From contig MPMP01000022.1 of the NCBI GenBank assembly GCA_002238565.1, positions 1 to 62,870 on the forward strand: 62,870 nucleotides of DNA. Reading direction: 5' to 3'. The translations under genes and the position numbers were made by a program. The first letter of the stretch is position 1; every line of letters begins with the position of its first letter. Below are positions 54,664 to 62,870 of this stretch, one piece after another. This stretch comes from Albidovulum sp. bin36 (GTDB lineage: Bacteria > Pseudomonadota > Alphaproteobacteria > Rhodobacterales > Rhodobacteraceae). Below the pieces are notes generated by a model. That model was not told the origin of the DNA, made no database searches, and worked only from the letters and a program-made list of their open reading frames with translations.

Positions 54664-55328
54664 TCGCAAGCGTTCGGTCGAGCGGTGACGATCCGTGTTG
54701 TCCGACTGCCGCCGACCCTTGAACGCTGCCGTGAACGGTTGTCCGGAACGCGCGCCGCACGGTGTGGCGCGACAATCTGTATGAGATTCCCGACTGCAGC
54801 GGCAACCGACAGTGCCGATGTCGGCGGCGGCGGAAGCCTGTCGGACTACGCGGTCCGCCTGCGCCGCGAGGGGATGCACCGAGGCATCTTCCACGGCAGG
54901 GAAGTCGTCATTATTAGCGACGGGTCGAAATGGATCGAGAACTCCGCGTCCGCCGTGTTCGCGGGCATGGACCAAACCTTCATTCTCGACCAGTTCCATG
55001 TGCTGGAGAAGCTGAGCGACACGCTCATAGAGATGCTTTCGGACGAGGCGCGGCGCAAGGCGGCGTACAAGAGGCTTAAAAAGCTAGTCATGGACGGCAA
55101 GGCGTCGCAGGTGATTGGCGAGCTCGCGCCCGAAGCGAGCCGGCACGACAAGGTGGCGGAGTTCATCGGCTATTGCCGGTCCAACCTGCACCGAATGCGC
55201 TACGACGAGTATCGCCGCCGAGGCATTCCTGTCGGCTCCGGCATCATCGAGGGAGGCTGCAAGCATGTCGTCGTCGATTGCCTCAAGAAGAGCGACAGCC
55301 ACTGGTCGCGGGCGCGGACGGCGGCTTG
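54664..55328 (+). pseudogene. ISKra4-family transposase remnant with left terminal repeat
   Basis: The left end (AAGCGTTCGGTCGAGCGGTGACG from 54670) is the same terminal sequence as in the MITE-like element at 519-832. From about 54800 the reading is V-V-I-I-S-D-G-S-K-W-I-E-N, then F-I-L-D-Q-F-H-V-L-E-K and G-S-G-I-I-E-G-G-C-K-H-V-V. These are the three DDE regions of ISKra4 transposases. The N-terminal third is scrambled, the last residues are lost and no right end is visible. Confidence 0.7.
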
Positions 55329-55631
55329 AACAAGACATTTGAGCCGCACCCACGTGCTCTTCGTTTCTTCGTGTTGGTTGCATGCCCCGCTGCCGGGCGG
55401 TGGAATCGGGATGTCACCTCTGTATCGGTTGGTGTTTGTTTCAATACATCGTACTCTCCACTTGCTACCGAGATTGGTTGATTATTGAGTTTTCCTTGCT
55501 GCGTACATTTATTTTGGCCCTGCCAACACTTAGCATGGCGTGGTAATTAATCAGTTTTTCGAAAGAGATCGGGGTAGAAATGGATGCTTCGGACAGGAAT
55601 TTGCCGATTGTGGTGTTGAGATCCAAGCCAA

Positions 55632-55834
55632 GTGCCTAAAGTGCGTGATGCCATCGAGATTCTCGAACAGAAGGGATGGTCGCTAGTACGGGTTAGAGGT
55701 AACCATCGCCAGTATCGGCATCCCGACAAGCCAGGGACCGTGACGATAGCAGGCAAGCCAAGCTACGAACTTCCGCGGGGACATGGGCCAGCATAATGAA
55801 GCAGGCGGGATTGAAGAATAGAGAAGGACAATGA
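55632..55834 (+). pseudogene. hicA: HicA toxin, one-base deletion
   Basis: GTG 55632 opens P-K-V-R-D-A-I-E-I-L-E-Q-K-G-W, then R-G-N-H-R-Q-Y-R-H-P with the catalytic His and G-T-V-T-I-A-G-K-P. After E-L-P the frame runs to a TAA at codon 53. Adding one base in CGGGGACATGG restores G-T-W-A-S-I-M-K-Q-A-G-L-K, the normal HicA end, whose stop overlaps the hicB start as ATGA. The mRNA-interferase fold lacks its last helix, so the toxin is probably dead. Confidence 0.78.
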
Positions 55835-56043
55835 AATACAAAATTGTTATCGAGAAAGCGGCCGGAAATTACGCTGCTTATGTACCTGATCTGCCAGGCT
55901 GCGTGGCAACCGGGGCAACCCGCAAGGAAACTATCCAGGAGATTGAAACGGCAATCGTTCTACACATTGAGAGTTTTCGCGATCACGGAGAACCAGTTCC
56001 AGCTCCTCAATGCTCGGTCACTGAGGTAGAAGTTGCTGCCTGA
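55831..56043 (+). CDS. hicB: HicB antitoxin
   Basis: This 70-residue HicB-type antitoxin has an N-terminal partial RNase H-like fold with Y-A-A-Y-V-P-D-L-P-G-C-V-A-T-G, then E-A-I-like helix (E-I-E-T-A-I-V-L-H-I) and E-P-V-P-A-P. It normally binds HicA and represses the operon. The frame is complete although its toxin is frameshifted. It overlaps hicA by four bases. The short form without a C-terminal DNA-binding domain is common. Confidence 0.9.
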   Translation: MKYKIVIEKAAGNYAAYVPDLPGCVATGATRKETIQEIETAIVLHIESFRDHGEPVPAPQCSVTEVEVAA

Positions 56044-56329
56044 TTGACAGGCTGTCTTTCGCGTTGAAGTATTAGCCTAGCCTAGCCTTGCCGTTTCATC
56101 CCACCGGTAATGTCACTGCCCCTCGGTCTTCACAAATACCAATAACGGAAAATTTCTTGGCACTAGAAAAGATATGGAGTTATTGAAAGTTCCCCTGATG
56201 ATTCTCATGCCAATTCCCCCAGCTTCGAGTGCCTAGCGTGCGGACCCGATCCGGGGTACTTGATGAAATCCGACCAAACCGCGCCGACCTTCTCCTTGTG
56301 TTGACGGCATTGGTGGTTTCGACGGCCTA

Positions 56330-56520
56330 GTTGGCATAGTGGCGCGATTTCAGGAACTGGAATACGGTCTCAACCGGGTTCAGCGCCCGGCTGTAGGGTG
56401 GCAGGTGCAGCAGCGTCACGCTGGGCGGGATTTCGAGCGCTCTGGAGCGATTTAAGCCAGCGCGTGGCGGCCTTCGGGAACCGACGCGCCGATGTCTAGC
56501 AGGTGCCGGTTAATCTTTAC
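56330..56520 (-). pseudogene. IS630-family transposase remnant (interrupts the CCA-enzyme gene)
   Basis: On the minus strand the reading is V-T-L-L-H-L-P-P-Y-S, then L-N-P-V-E-T-V-F-Q-F-L-K-S. This is the C-terminal DDE region of IS630 transposases. It directly abuts the truncated nucleotidyltransferase gene at 56524. Confidence 0.68.
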
Positions 56521-56523
56521 TTC

Positions 56524-56895
56524 TTAGCCGCCAATCGGATCGAGCACGCGCCCGCAATGGTTGGCGTAAATCGCATTCAGCGTAAAGTCGCGCCGTCGCG
56601 CATCTTCTTCCAAATCTTCGTGATAAGCTACCGAGGCGCGCCGTCCATCGGTTGAAACATCTCGCCTGAAGCTCGAAACTTCGAACCGGCCGCTTTCGGA
56701 AACCACGACGACCGTGCCGTATTCGATACCGGGCACAGCGGTTCTGAACCCATTCGCTTCCGCAAGTTCAAGAACCCGGGATGGCTCCGCGCTGGTCGAA
56801 ATATCGATATCACCGATATCCCCGCCCAGCAAATCGTCTCGAAGGCAGCCGCCGACGAAAAGTGCCTTATAGCCGCGCTTGGCCAAGAGCTCCAC
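56524..56895 (-). pseudogene. cca: CCA tRNA nucleotidyltransferase, N-terminal fragment
   Basis: The 123 codons read A-L-F-V-G-G-C-L-R-D-D-L-L-G, then D-I-D-I-S-T-S-A (the catalytic DxD), and R-R-D-F-T-L-N-A-I-Y near the end. This is the head domain of class II CCA-adding enzymes. The full enzyme is about 400 residues, so some 280 residues are missing. The stop comes from sequence of an IS630 remnant. The start (GTG 56895) is about 15-20 residues later than usual, with an in-frame TAA just upstream. It follows the Nudix CoA pyrophosphatase gene, its usual neighbour in alphaproteobacteria. Confidence 0.75.
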
Positions 56896-56942
56896 GAAGC
56901 CGCCCGCTTCGGTTCCCTTTTACCAAGAACCGCGCAGGCGAA

Positions 56943-57506
56943 TCAGGATTTCAGACGTTCAGCCAGTCCAAACAGAATCCGTGCCGTCGCGCCCCATATC
57001 CGGTAGCTTCCGTAGTCGATGACGTAGAAGTAACGCCTGGCGCTTCGCCATTCGCGAGATTCTATCCGGTAGCTGCTCAAGTCGGCCAGATGGTTCAGGG
57101 GAAACTCGAAAACTTCAGCAACTTCTTCAATTTTCAGCACCGGCACGCAATCGGACGCAACGCATCCTACGACCGGCGTGATCAAGAAACCGGTTGACGT
57201 TTCGTGAACGTGGCCGTGTCCCAGGATGTCGACATTTCGCGGATCAAGCCCGAATTCTTCTTGCGCTTCGCGCAGCGCGGTCGCCGCCGGTCCGCGGTCC
57301 TGGTCCTCCTTGCGCCCGCCGGGAAATGAAATCTGCCCGGCATGATGCCTTGCAGCCGCCGTTCGCCTGGTAAAAATCACATTGGCCGAGTCATCCCTTT
57401 CGACGATCGGTATTAGCACGCTCGCGGACTTGAGCGGGCGGCTAGCGGAAAATTCCTCGCCGTTCATGAGGTCAATGTCCGATGATTTGAAGAAGGGCAG
57501 GGACAT
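56943..57506 (-). CDS. Nudix hydrolase, CoA pyrophosphatase type
   Basis: This 187-residue Nudix enzyme of the CoA pyrophosphatase (NudL/COG0494) class splits CoA and its derivatives into phosphopantetheine and 3',5'-ADP. The class-specific segment R-R-T-A-A-A-R-H-H-A-G-Q-I-S-F-P-G-G precedes the Nudix box, which ends A-L-R-E-A-Q-E-E-F-G-L. Metal-binding Glu residues are present. The first Glu of the generic box is replaced by an Asp-rich variant, as common in this class. The ATG at 57506 gives the normal length. It is cytosolic. It looks like a native chromosomal gene next to a broken partner. Confidence 0.9.
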   Translation of the reverse strand: MSLPFFKSSDIDLMNGEEFSASRPLKSASVLIPIVERDDSANVIFTRRTAAARHHAGQISFPGGRKEDQDRGPAATALREAQEEFGLDPRNVDILGHGHVHETSTGFLITPVVGCVASDCVPVLKIEEVAEVFEFPLNHLADLSSYRIESREWRSARRYFYVIDYGSYRIWGATARILFGLAERLKS

Positions 57507-57689
57507 TCCATTCTAAAACCTGATCAGGGTGAGGCTCAAGTTTCGTGTAGACCGCATGAAAGCGTTTCTATGAAGCAAGCTGAACAACCGTATCCTTAGC
57601 TCTTTTCATCCGATCAAAGGGCTCTTGACTTTGGCCGAGGTTGGGAACTATACTCCGTTTTGAGAACGCAGTTTTGTACTGCTCTCTTT

Positions 57690-57716
57690 CCGAGGCCCGC
57701 ACCCAGGTGCGGGCTT
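57690..57716 (+). terminator. GC-rich hairpin, candidate terminator
   Basis: GCCCGCACC and GGTGCGGGC pair around a CA loop (about 57692-57711), followed by TTTCG. The T-run is short, so termination strength is uncertain. The T-run lies on the plus strand, and no intact plus-strand gene ends just before it. Confidence 0.45.
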
Positions 57717-58460
57717 TCGTGTGTGCTGAGGGATGCAGATGACGAATTTCGACGAGTTCGGACATATCGGTCCCTACATCGCCCGGAACGACCCGTAATA
57801 TCGGGAAAGCCCCGTATTCGGCCCCGCGGGCTTCGTCCTGCCGATCGACAAAGTACGGGGCTTCGGGACTTGGCTTTACCAGCGTAAGATAGAACTCCTT
57901 GCCACTGAGATTGAGCGATCAGGGCAACACCCTGCCCAGTGGGAGAAGAAAGGAGCTAGATTAAACATTATACACTTGGACCAACATGGAGCGTAATCGT
58001 GAACTGCGTAATTTCACAAACCGGATGCTGAACAGGATCGAGGCACTGGACGGCTTCATACTCTAAGTCGGTAAACAGAATCCTGCGACACCGGAGAACC
58101 ACAATCCCAATCGCCTCTATGCGAGAGTTTTTCTCGAGGTGATAAAGTGGACCGATCAGTTCTTTACCGAGGACTGCAATCCGCGGGAAAATCTTGCGTC
58201 TTGTTCACTCAGCAAGGAGGAACTGAAAAGCAGATACGGTGGTGCCTGCGTGTGTTCTTGGCACTTAATCTTATCGACGGGACGAAATCCTTCGTCGCTA
58301 AATTGAGCAGGCGTTCGAGAACGGAATTAAGACGCACCATCCCCCGGTGCATCGGAGCTAGCTGTGCAAGGCGTATTTGGCTCCCGCTGTCCTTTTTTAT
58401 GAGTCCGCATGCTTCAGCTGCCGCCCGGGAAAGCAGTTCATCGCGATTTAGAATGTCTGC
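57717..58460. other. Intergenic, short frames only
   Basis: Contains two tiny open frames (57739 and 57986, under 30 codons) and a minus-strand frame (58209-58577) that overlaps the macro-protein tail. None has a recognisable domain. Confidence 0.35.
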
Positions 58461-59029
58461 GGCATTCTCCACATGATCTGAACGGACAAGAAAGTTCGGC
58501 CACCACCTGCTTATTTGCCTGAAGCCAGTTTGCCGCCCTGAGCTTGAGAATATGCGCCTGGATCGCATCGGAATCATGCTTGAGCGGCAACTGCGGTGCT
58601 CCCAACACGGTCCGATGCCGATTGTTCGCTCATTAAGGGAGGCGGAATCACCTGAAGCGTCGCCCGCGGGTTTGTTCGCAATCGATTTACTGAATCTGAT
58701 TCCGCAATCGACCGGACATAATCGAGCTGTTCAAATATAGGCATCAGGTAAGAAAGATGTCGGTGATCAGGAGCTATATGCCCTTGTATATATCCGTGAG
58801 TCCTGAGCTGCCGCCAGAAATCGATTAGTTCCTCTTCAACGATCCTTTTAACCGTGCGACCGGGAACCAAAATTACGATTGCGGGAGGACTCTGTTCAAC
58901 GCGGACTGAAAAGCTAGTCCGGCGTTCCCTAGTTGCGAATTCCTGCTGGCTTGCTAGGGCTTTCACGAGATCTTCCCAGGCTTCATCGAATGGGAGTGCC
59001 GACGGTTCAGACCTAAGCCAAGATTTGAC
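58461..59029 (-). pseudogene. C-terminal tail of the macro-domain protein, disrupted
   Basis: Directly after the TGA of the macro-domain frame (59030-59032) the same frame continues V-K-S-W-L-R-S-E-P-S-A-L-P-F-D-E-A-W-E-D-L-V. It then runs F-W-R-Q-L-R-T-H-G-Y and S-Y-L-M-P-I-F-E-Q-L-D-Y-V, open to 58574. A further frame carries A-H-I-L-K-L-R-A-A-N-W-L-Q-A-N-K. I recall macro-domain proteins with such a tail, so this was probably one longer gene with a nonsense change and a frameshift. A GTG at 58966 could allow separate translation. Confidence 0.5.
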
Positions 59030-59506
59030 TCAGTCGGCATCAAGGCGTTCGGGCGGACCGATGTGGTTCCAGCCGACATGGATCCGGGTGGAGACCGGCA
59101 AGTTGCCGAGATAGTGCTCAATCAGCGGTCTGACCTGCTCCTCGAAATCGAGTCCCCCATTTCCGCAACCAAGCATCGGGAATGCATAGGATGCGGCGCC
59201 GATTCTGCTGACGGATTCACGGAATTTCTTCAACCCCGCCTCAATGTATTCGGGTCGAGACGGATCTCGCCAGTGCTCCTTGGTCGGAAAGTTGAGAATC
59301 CATTTATGCGGTGTTTTGTAGAGTAAAAGCTTCCCGATGGTTAGGTTCCGGCGTTCACATTGGTTCCGGTACTGCTTGAACATCTCGGGGTAAATTTGTT
59401 TGAACCGGAGCGCAATTCCCTTGCCCATCACGCCGCGTGTGTTCACAGTGTTGACCAACACCTTTGCAGGAGACTCGAAGAGGTCGCTGTCGGTGTAGAT
59501 GATCAT
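59030..59506 (-). CDS. Macro-domain protein, DarG-like
   Basis: This 158-residue macro domain has the binding loops V-N-T-V-N-T-R-G-V-M-G-K-G-I-A (about 18-32) and A-F-P-M-L-G-C-G-N-G-G-L-D-F (about 108-121). These match the DarG class, which removes ADP-ribose from DNA and protects against DarT. No DarT toxin is recognisable upstream at 59507-59800. The ATG at 59506 is clear. The frame ends at a TGA that probably interrupts a longer protein. The macro domain itself looks complete and could be active. Confidence 0.85.
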   Translation of the reverse strand: MIIYTDSDLFESPAKVLVNTVNTRGVMGKGIALRFKQIYPEMFKQYRNQCERRNLTIGKLLLYKTPHKWILNFPTKEHWRDPSRPEYIEAGLKKFRESVSRIGAASYAFPMLGCGNGGLDFEEQVRPLIEHYLGNLPVSTRIHVGWNHIGPPERLDAD

Positions 59507-61039
59507 GAGCTGCTTCCGCTGTCCCGGGCGGTCAAATCCAAGTTCGCATCTGCGAGGCCAACGCCAATGTCGGCATCACGAGGTACTACGACACCTGTCC
59601 GAGCAATACTGGTTCGTGATGCCCGGCAGGCCAGAATCCCGCGTTCGCGCCTGCACTCTCAAGAATTGATCCAGCGGGTTACAGTCCGCATTGCTAAACC
59701 CGTTAAAATCGTTCCCGCGGATGGCCAAGAGGTTGATAATGTCATCTCCTCCACCCTGAATATCCATTGCCTCGATAGGTCAACGGAAATGGTTTAGTTC
59801 TCGTTGAAAATCGCGACGTATCTATTGGAGCCGGGATTGACTGGCGCTTTTTTTGTCGCGCCGCATTGATCGAAAAGCCGAGCCTGCGCCGAAGGCTTGA
59901 TGCAATAATTCCATTCCTATTCCGCTCTGGAAAAATGAATTTCTTCAAAGAAATTGTGAAGGTTGGCTTGGCGGGTTCCGAATGCTTTCCTGCCGTATAC
60001 GACCTTTGCCGGCCGAGGAGGGAGCGATGCTCTCCCAAGCGGCACCATTCCAGGAATTCCTAAAGGCCTGCCCTTTTTGGATTTGCGTCTTGATTTCGGG
60101 CATCGGCTGTTCGCTCACTTCGATTCGGCGTTCGACTCTATATACACTAAATGTTCCTATAAGGCAAGAATAAATTCTTAAAAAATTCTATAGAGGAAAG
60201 CATTAAGACCTTGTTCCGAATTGCTCGTTCCGCGAATTTCAAGCGAAGCTGCGGCATCCGGTGAATTCGAAGTGCGCGGAGCTCAACCTGCTTCCGACTT
60301 TCTGAAAATCCTATTGAAAAATTATAGGGTGGTAGTTTCTAATTTTTCTCTCGGGCTGCGATAAATCCAGTATTCTTGCCGTAAAGGGAGGGCGGGCTTT
60401 CGAGTTATTTTTGCAGGAGGCGACTGGGCGGCGCCGCGAAGTGGCCCTGTTTCACGGGAGGCGAACAGTGCAGTCGGAATGTTCTGCATGTTCCCGGCTA
60501 GTAGGCTTTGCGGGAAGTTGCGATCCAGAATTCGGCGCTCTTGGGCTGCTCTATGGGATGTGGATGCTTCGGGATTGAGGCGTAGGCAATTTTGCCAAGC
60601 TTGGATCGATGGCTCTGCGAAGGCGGGCAGATTCCGGCATTCCAAAGTATGACCTTCTGAAAGAGGAAAGGAACCAATATCATTCAGACTCTAGATTTGT
60701 TTTCCTGACCGTGAAGGACCTCCTTTGGCCGAATTCCAACAAACGTCGAAGACGATATTGTAGGGCATTGAAGCGTTTCCAGTTGCTATTAAAAAGTGGC
60801 AACTATCCTCGGTGAGCAATTGCGAGCTCATTGAGGGCCAAATGCCGATTCCGGCATCCAAAGAGACAAAATCGCAACGATTTTTAGAGCGTCGATCAAG
60901 ATTTACATCGTGCCAATGCGGATGCTATTCAAAATTTGTCGATAGCGATTGCTTTTTTCACCGAACTTGTTTGGCGGTGATTTTTCTCATTTCTGGAACT
61001 AGTGCTTTGATTCAAACGGATGCCGTCGCGCGGCGGCGC
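59507..61039. other. 1.5-kb stretch without a convincing gene
   Basis: The frames are short, on both strands, and have no domain I know. Bases 60130-60200 are AT-rich with a small palindrome AAGAATAAATTCTT. This could be a decayed gene region, including a lost DarT-like partner of the macro-domain gene, but nothing shows it. Confidence 0.4.
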
Positions 61040-61411
61040 TTATGCGATTAACGACAGTTTCTGATCTTCAAATACGGTCTTTACATCCTGCAGGAGTGCT
61101 ATCTTCCTGATTCCAGCAGGCGTTGCTTCAATAGAAACCGTTCCAAGCGCACTAACGATTTCGTCGATCCGTCTTCCGCCGCAAGTTGCCAAAATTTCAT
61201 CCAAGTCTACCAATACGCGCTTGCAGTTCTCGCGCAATGCGCCGACCGCTTCATCTCGCTGACAAGACGATTGACGATGCGAACGGCTGCGTTCGCGCCT
61301 CAGCTCAAGCAAAACGACTGCGTAAAGTTTCTCGTGCGCCGGGGATGAATCGAGTCGGGCGGAAAATTCCTCGCTGAGCTTCGAGGTTATACGGTTCTCG
61401 GTTGCTTCCAT
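61040..61411 (-). CDS. Small hypothetical protein, perhaps I9-inhibitor-like
   Basis: This is a 123-residue protein from ATG 61411, which has GAGGGA five bases upstream; the frame is open to 61474. The C-terminal 45 residues (S-A-L-G-T-V-S-I-E-A-T-P-A-G-I, then D-V-K-T-V-F-E-D-Q) resemble the inhibitor I9/propeptide fold seen with subtilases: a strand, a helix, then V-x-x-V-x-x-D. No protease gene is nearby. The N-terminal half is helical and charged. The function is unknown and the fold guess is weak. Confidence 0.45.
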   Translation of the reverse strand: MEATENRITSKLSEEFSARLDSSPAHEKLYAVVLLELRRERSRSHRQSSCQRDEAVGALRENCKRVLVDLDEILATCGGRRIDEIVSALGTVSIEATPAGIRKIALLQDVKTVFEDQKLSLIA

Positions 61412-61470
61412 TTCTTCCCTCACGATATTAGAGCACGCAACGCCTCTTTCGGCTGAATGATGCCGTAACC

Positions 61471-61870
61471 TCACCGGTTGTCGGGCCGGCCGCTGCTTCC
61501 TCCTGGATGCCTTGCCGTTTCACTGAGCACCGAAGAGATGTCGGGTGCCGAAAGCTTCACTATCGGGGCGAACACAATTTTGGGTGCAATAGCCCGATCA
61601 TTTTCGTTAGAAATGTCACAGGAGTTGGAAAGTACGATGCCTCTAACCGACCGACTTTTTCCGGAGTGGAACGAGTACAGCTGGAAGCCTTGCCGACCGT
61701 CACCTTGCAATATAGCGTTAGCGTTTGGCTCACGCGCTGCGGAAATGTAATAGCCGGTTTAAGCTCCATGAATCAGAGCCTTGAGGTTGCGAACGAGTTC
61801 TTTCCGCCTCGGTGCGGCTGTCGGATAATACGGAAATCTGAGCTTTCAGTCGCTCCTCGCCGAAGGTCAT
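61471..61870 (-). pseudogene. Hypothetical protein, decayed
   Basis: A minus-strand frame carries A-I-L-Q-G-D-G-R-Q-G and then G-I-V-L-S-N-S-C-D-I-S-N-E-N and I-V-F-A-P-I-V-K-L-S. These read like a conserved core, but a stop lies just upstream. It may have been coupled to the gene at 61879-62181. No family is recognised. Confidence 0.35.
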
Positions 61871-61878
61871 TCGTTCGT

Positions 61879-62181
61879 TCAAGACTCGTACAAGCTATCG
61901 AGATTGTCAAGGATTGCGGAATCGATTTCCATGCCAAGACGTATCTGGCGTTTGCCCAATGACTCATAGATAGCTGCCAAGTCGCGAAAAAAGTCCGAAT
62001 GCGGGTATTGCACTTCGGCGTTCATCACTTGGTTTGAAATCTCGCTGTAGCTGGACGATGTTCGTGTCAACGCGTATCCGGGCTCTTCATGGGTAGGCCA
62101 TACAGGTTGACTAGTATCCATTGCCGCATTGAACGCCGAAGCCAAGGAACTAGAAGTGTGACCTGAAGCTATATTAATCAT
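61879..62181 (-). CDS. Hypothetical protein
   Basis: A 100-residue frame ends R-Q-I-R-L-G-M-E-I-D-S-A-I-L-D-N-L. The central H-S-D-F-F-R-D-L-A-A-I-Y-E-S-L looks like a real helix. I do not recognise the family. It may be the first gene of a pair with the decayed frame that follows. Confidence 0.4.
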   Translation of the reverse strand: MINIASGHTSSSLASAFNAAMDTSQPVWPTHEEPGYALTRTSSSYSEISNQVMNAEVQYPHSDFFRDLAAIYESLGKRQIRLGMEIDSAILDNLDSLYES

Positions 62182-62652
62182 AAGTTGGTCCCATTCCCTG
62201 AATTGCCTTCGCGGTCAGGCAGCAAAAAATTTTTCTTTGTTGGATTGCCGCAAACTCTCGATCCCATTTTCAAGACTGCTCGCAAACGTGTGATGTCGGG
62301 AGCAGGCGCACATCGGATCTAGTCTATGTCTACGGGAATGCCAAACGCCTCCTTGCCACTGATTTTTCCGCGCGCGCCCGTTGCAATTGAAAGAATGTGA
62401 ATAGCATCGTCTTCTTTTTCTCTGAAACTCTTTTCGGGCTTTGAGCACACTTTCCCCTAGCCGCCGGTACCCGATCCATGGGCCTCAGGATACTCCGGTC
62501 CCGGCAACCGTCAGCCACACGCAAGTTTCATGCTCCGGGGTAAGTAAACGCAGAAAATCATGAAGGTTTTGATGCACTTTGAGAGTAAAGTGCTGGCTTG
62601 TAACTTCATGTTGACCCAACTTCAGACGTCCTGACCTCGGAATTTACGGCGG
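62182..62652. other. Intergenic, nothing recognised
   Basis: Short frames only on both strands. No terminator or IS motif found. Confidence 0.35.
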
Positions 62653-62870
62653 CTAGCTTTCCCGGCCCCCATTATTCGGTTTCGCCGCTTTGTCCGGCAA
62701 TTCATAGACCATGCGCAGGCCGGTTCCGGGGAAGACGGTGCGTGTTCGGGTCAGCTCCTCCAGGAGCCCGGCGATCGCCGCGTCGCCGGAGTTGCTGGCG
62801 GTGCCGATGATGCGGACCCGCAAGATTCCGTTCTCCGGCTCGGGCACAATGTCGGCTTCCGACTGGAAGA
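62653..62870 (-). CDS. C-terminal end of a probable transposase, continuing off the window
   Basis: The frame enters from the right edge and ends at 62653. It reads I-L-R-V-R-I-I-G-T-A-S-N-S-G-D, then L-L-E-E-L-T-R-T-R-T-V-F-P-G-T and M-V-Y-E-L-P. I recall such endings on transposase-like proteins but cannot name the family. An ATG at 62847 is in frame, but the open reading extends further to the right. Confidence 0.4.
   Translation of the reverse strand, partial: FQSEADIVPEPENGILRVRIIGTASNSGDAAIAGLLEELTRTRTVFPGTGLRMVYELPDKAAKPNNGGRES

Noticed and set aside
57690..57716. tRNA or small RNA at the GC hairpin
   Set aside because: Only one hairpin is present, with no cloverleaf or other conserved RNA element.
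1..62870. CRISPR array
   Set aside because: No regularly spaced direct repeats were seen. The repeated sequences are IS ends and inverted repeats.

Overview
The window reads like a GC-rich alphaproteobacterium (no rRNA or tRNA seen to place it further). The evidence is a SmoEFGK/MtlK-type polyol operon, a Nudix CoA pyrophosphatase next to a CCA-enzyme remnant, and Tat-type signals on periplasmic binding proteins. Coding density falls sharply from left to right. The left 26 kb is mostly intact metabolism and transport. The right 36 kb is an accessory region full of broken transposases, split toxin and nuclease genes and long empty stretches, as expected of a lineage past an IS expansion and now losing genes (inference).

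Bases 1-26.1 kb: a lipoprotein cut by the window edge, an IS-derived MITE-like remnant, a cytochrome P450, then a polyol module. Leftward this module encodes an ABC importer (binding protein, two permeases, ATPase), a mannitol-2-dehydrogenase family enzyme and a zinc alcohol dehydrogenase. Rightward, from a shared 370-base control region, it encodes a PfkB sugar kinase and a GatZ/KbaZ-like protein. Together these suggest uptake of a hexitol, oxidation to a ketose, phosphorylation and epimerisation into fructose 6-phosphate. After a DUF899-like gene come a second sugar ABC operon (RbsB/A/C type with two permeases) and a dipeptide-type ABC operon with fused DppD-DppF ATPases. All three ABC operons carry a perfect GC-rich hairpin between the binding-protein gene and the next gene.

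Bases 26.3-31.5 kb: a compact four-gene cassette with its own sigma70-like promoter. It encodes an unrecognised coiled-coil protein, a P-loop-like protein that lacks Walker A, a second P-loop ATPase of the BREX-associated DUF2791 type, and a SNF2 helicase. This is the best candidate for a poorly described defence or stress system. No methylase, PglZ or nuclease is present.

Bases 31.5-49.98 kb: a decayed defence island. It holds an intact AAA ATPase-TOPRIM pair, a DUF6932/HTH-ImmA/zinc-ribbon operon, an HTH-ImmA plus broken PIN pair, an ATPase plus a PD-(D/E)xK-like nuclease with an amber codon at the predicted catalytic Glu, an ATPase plus a DUF4276 gene cut to 20 codons, an intact DUF433/DUF5615 pair, and pieces of amine oxidase, integrase, group II intron reverse transcriptase and several IS families.

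Bases 50-62.9 kb: more IS debris (ISAs1-like, IS1595, ISKra4, IS630), hicAB with a frameshifted hicA, a truncated CCA nucleotidyltransferase beside an intact Nudix CoA pyrophosphatase, a macro-domain protein with a broken tail, and a few small unknown genes. A recurring pattern is that toxin or nuclease partners are broken while their ATPase or antitoxin partners remain open. No intact insertion sequence, CRISPR array, tRNA or rRNA was found.
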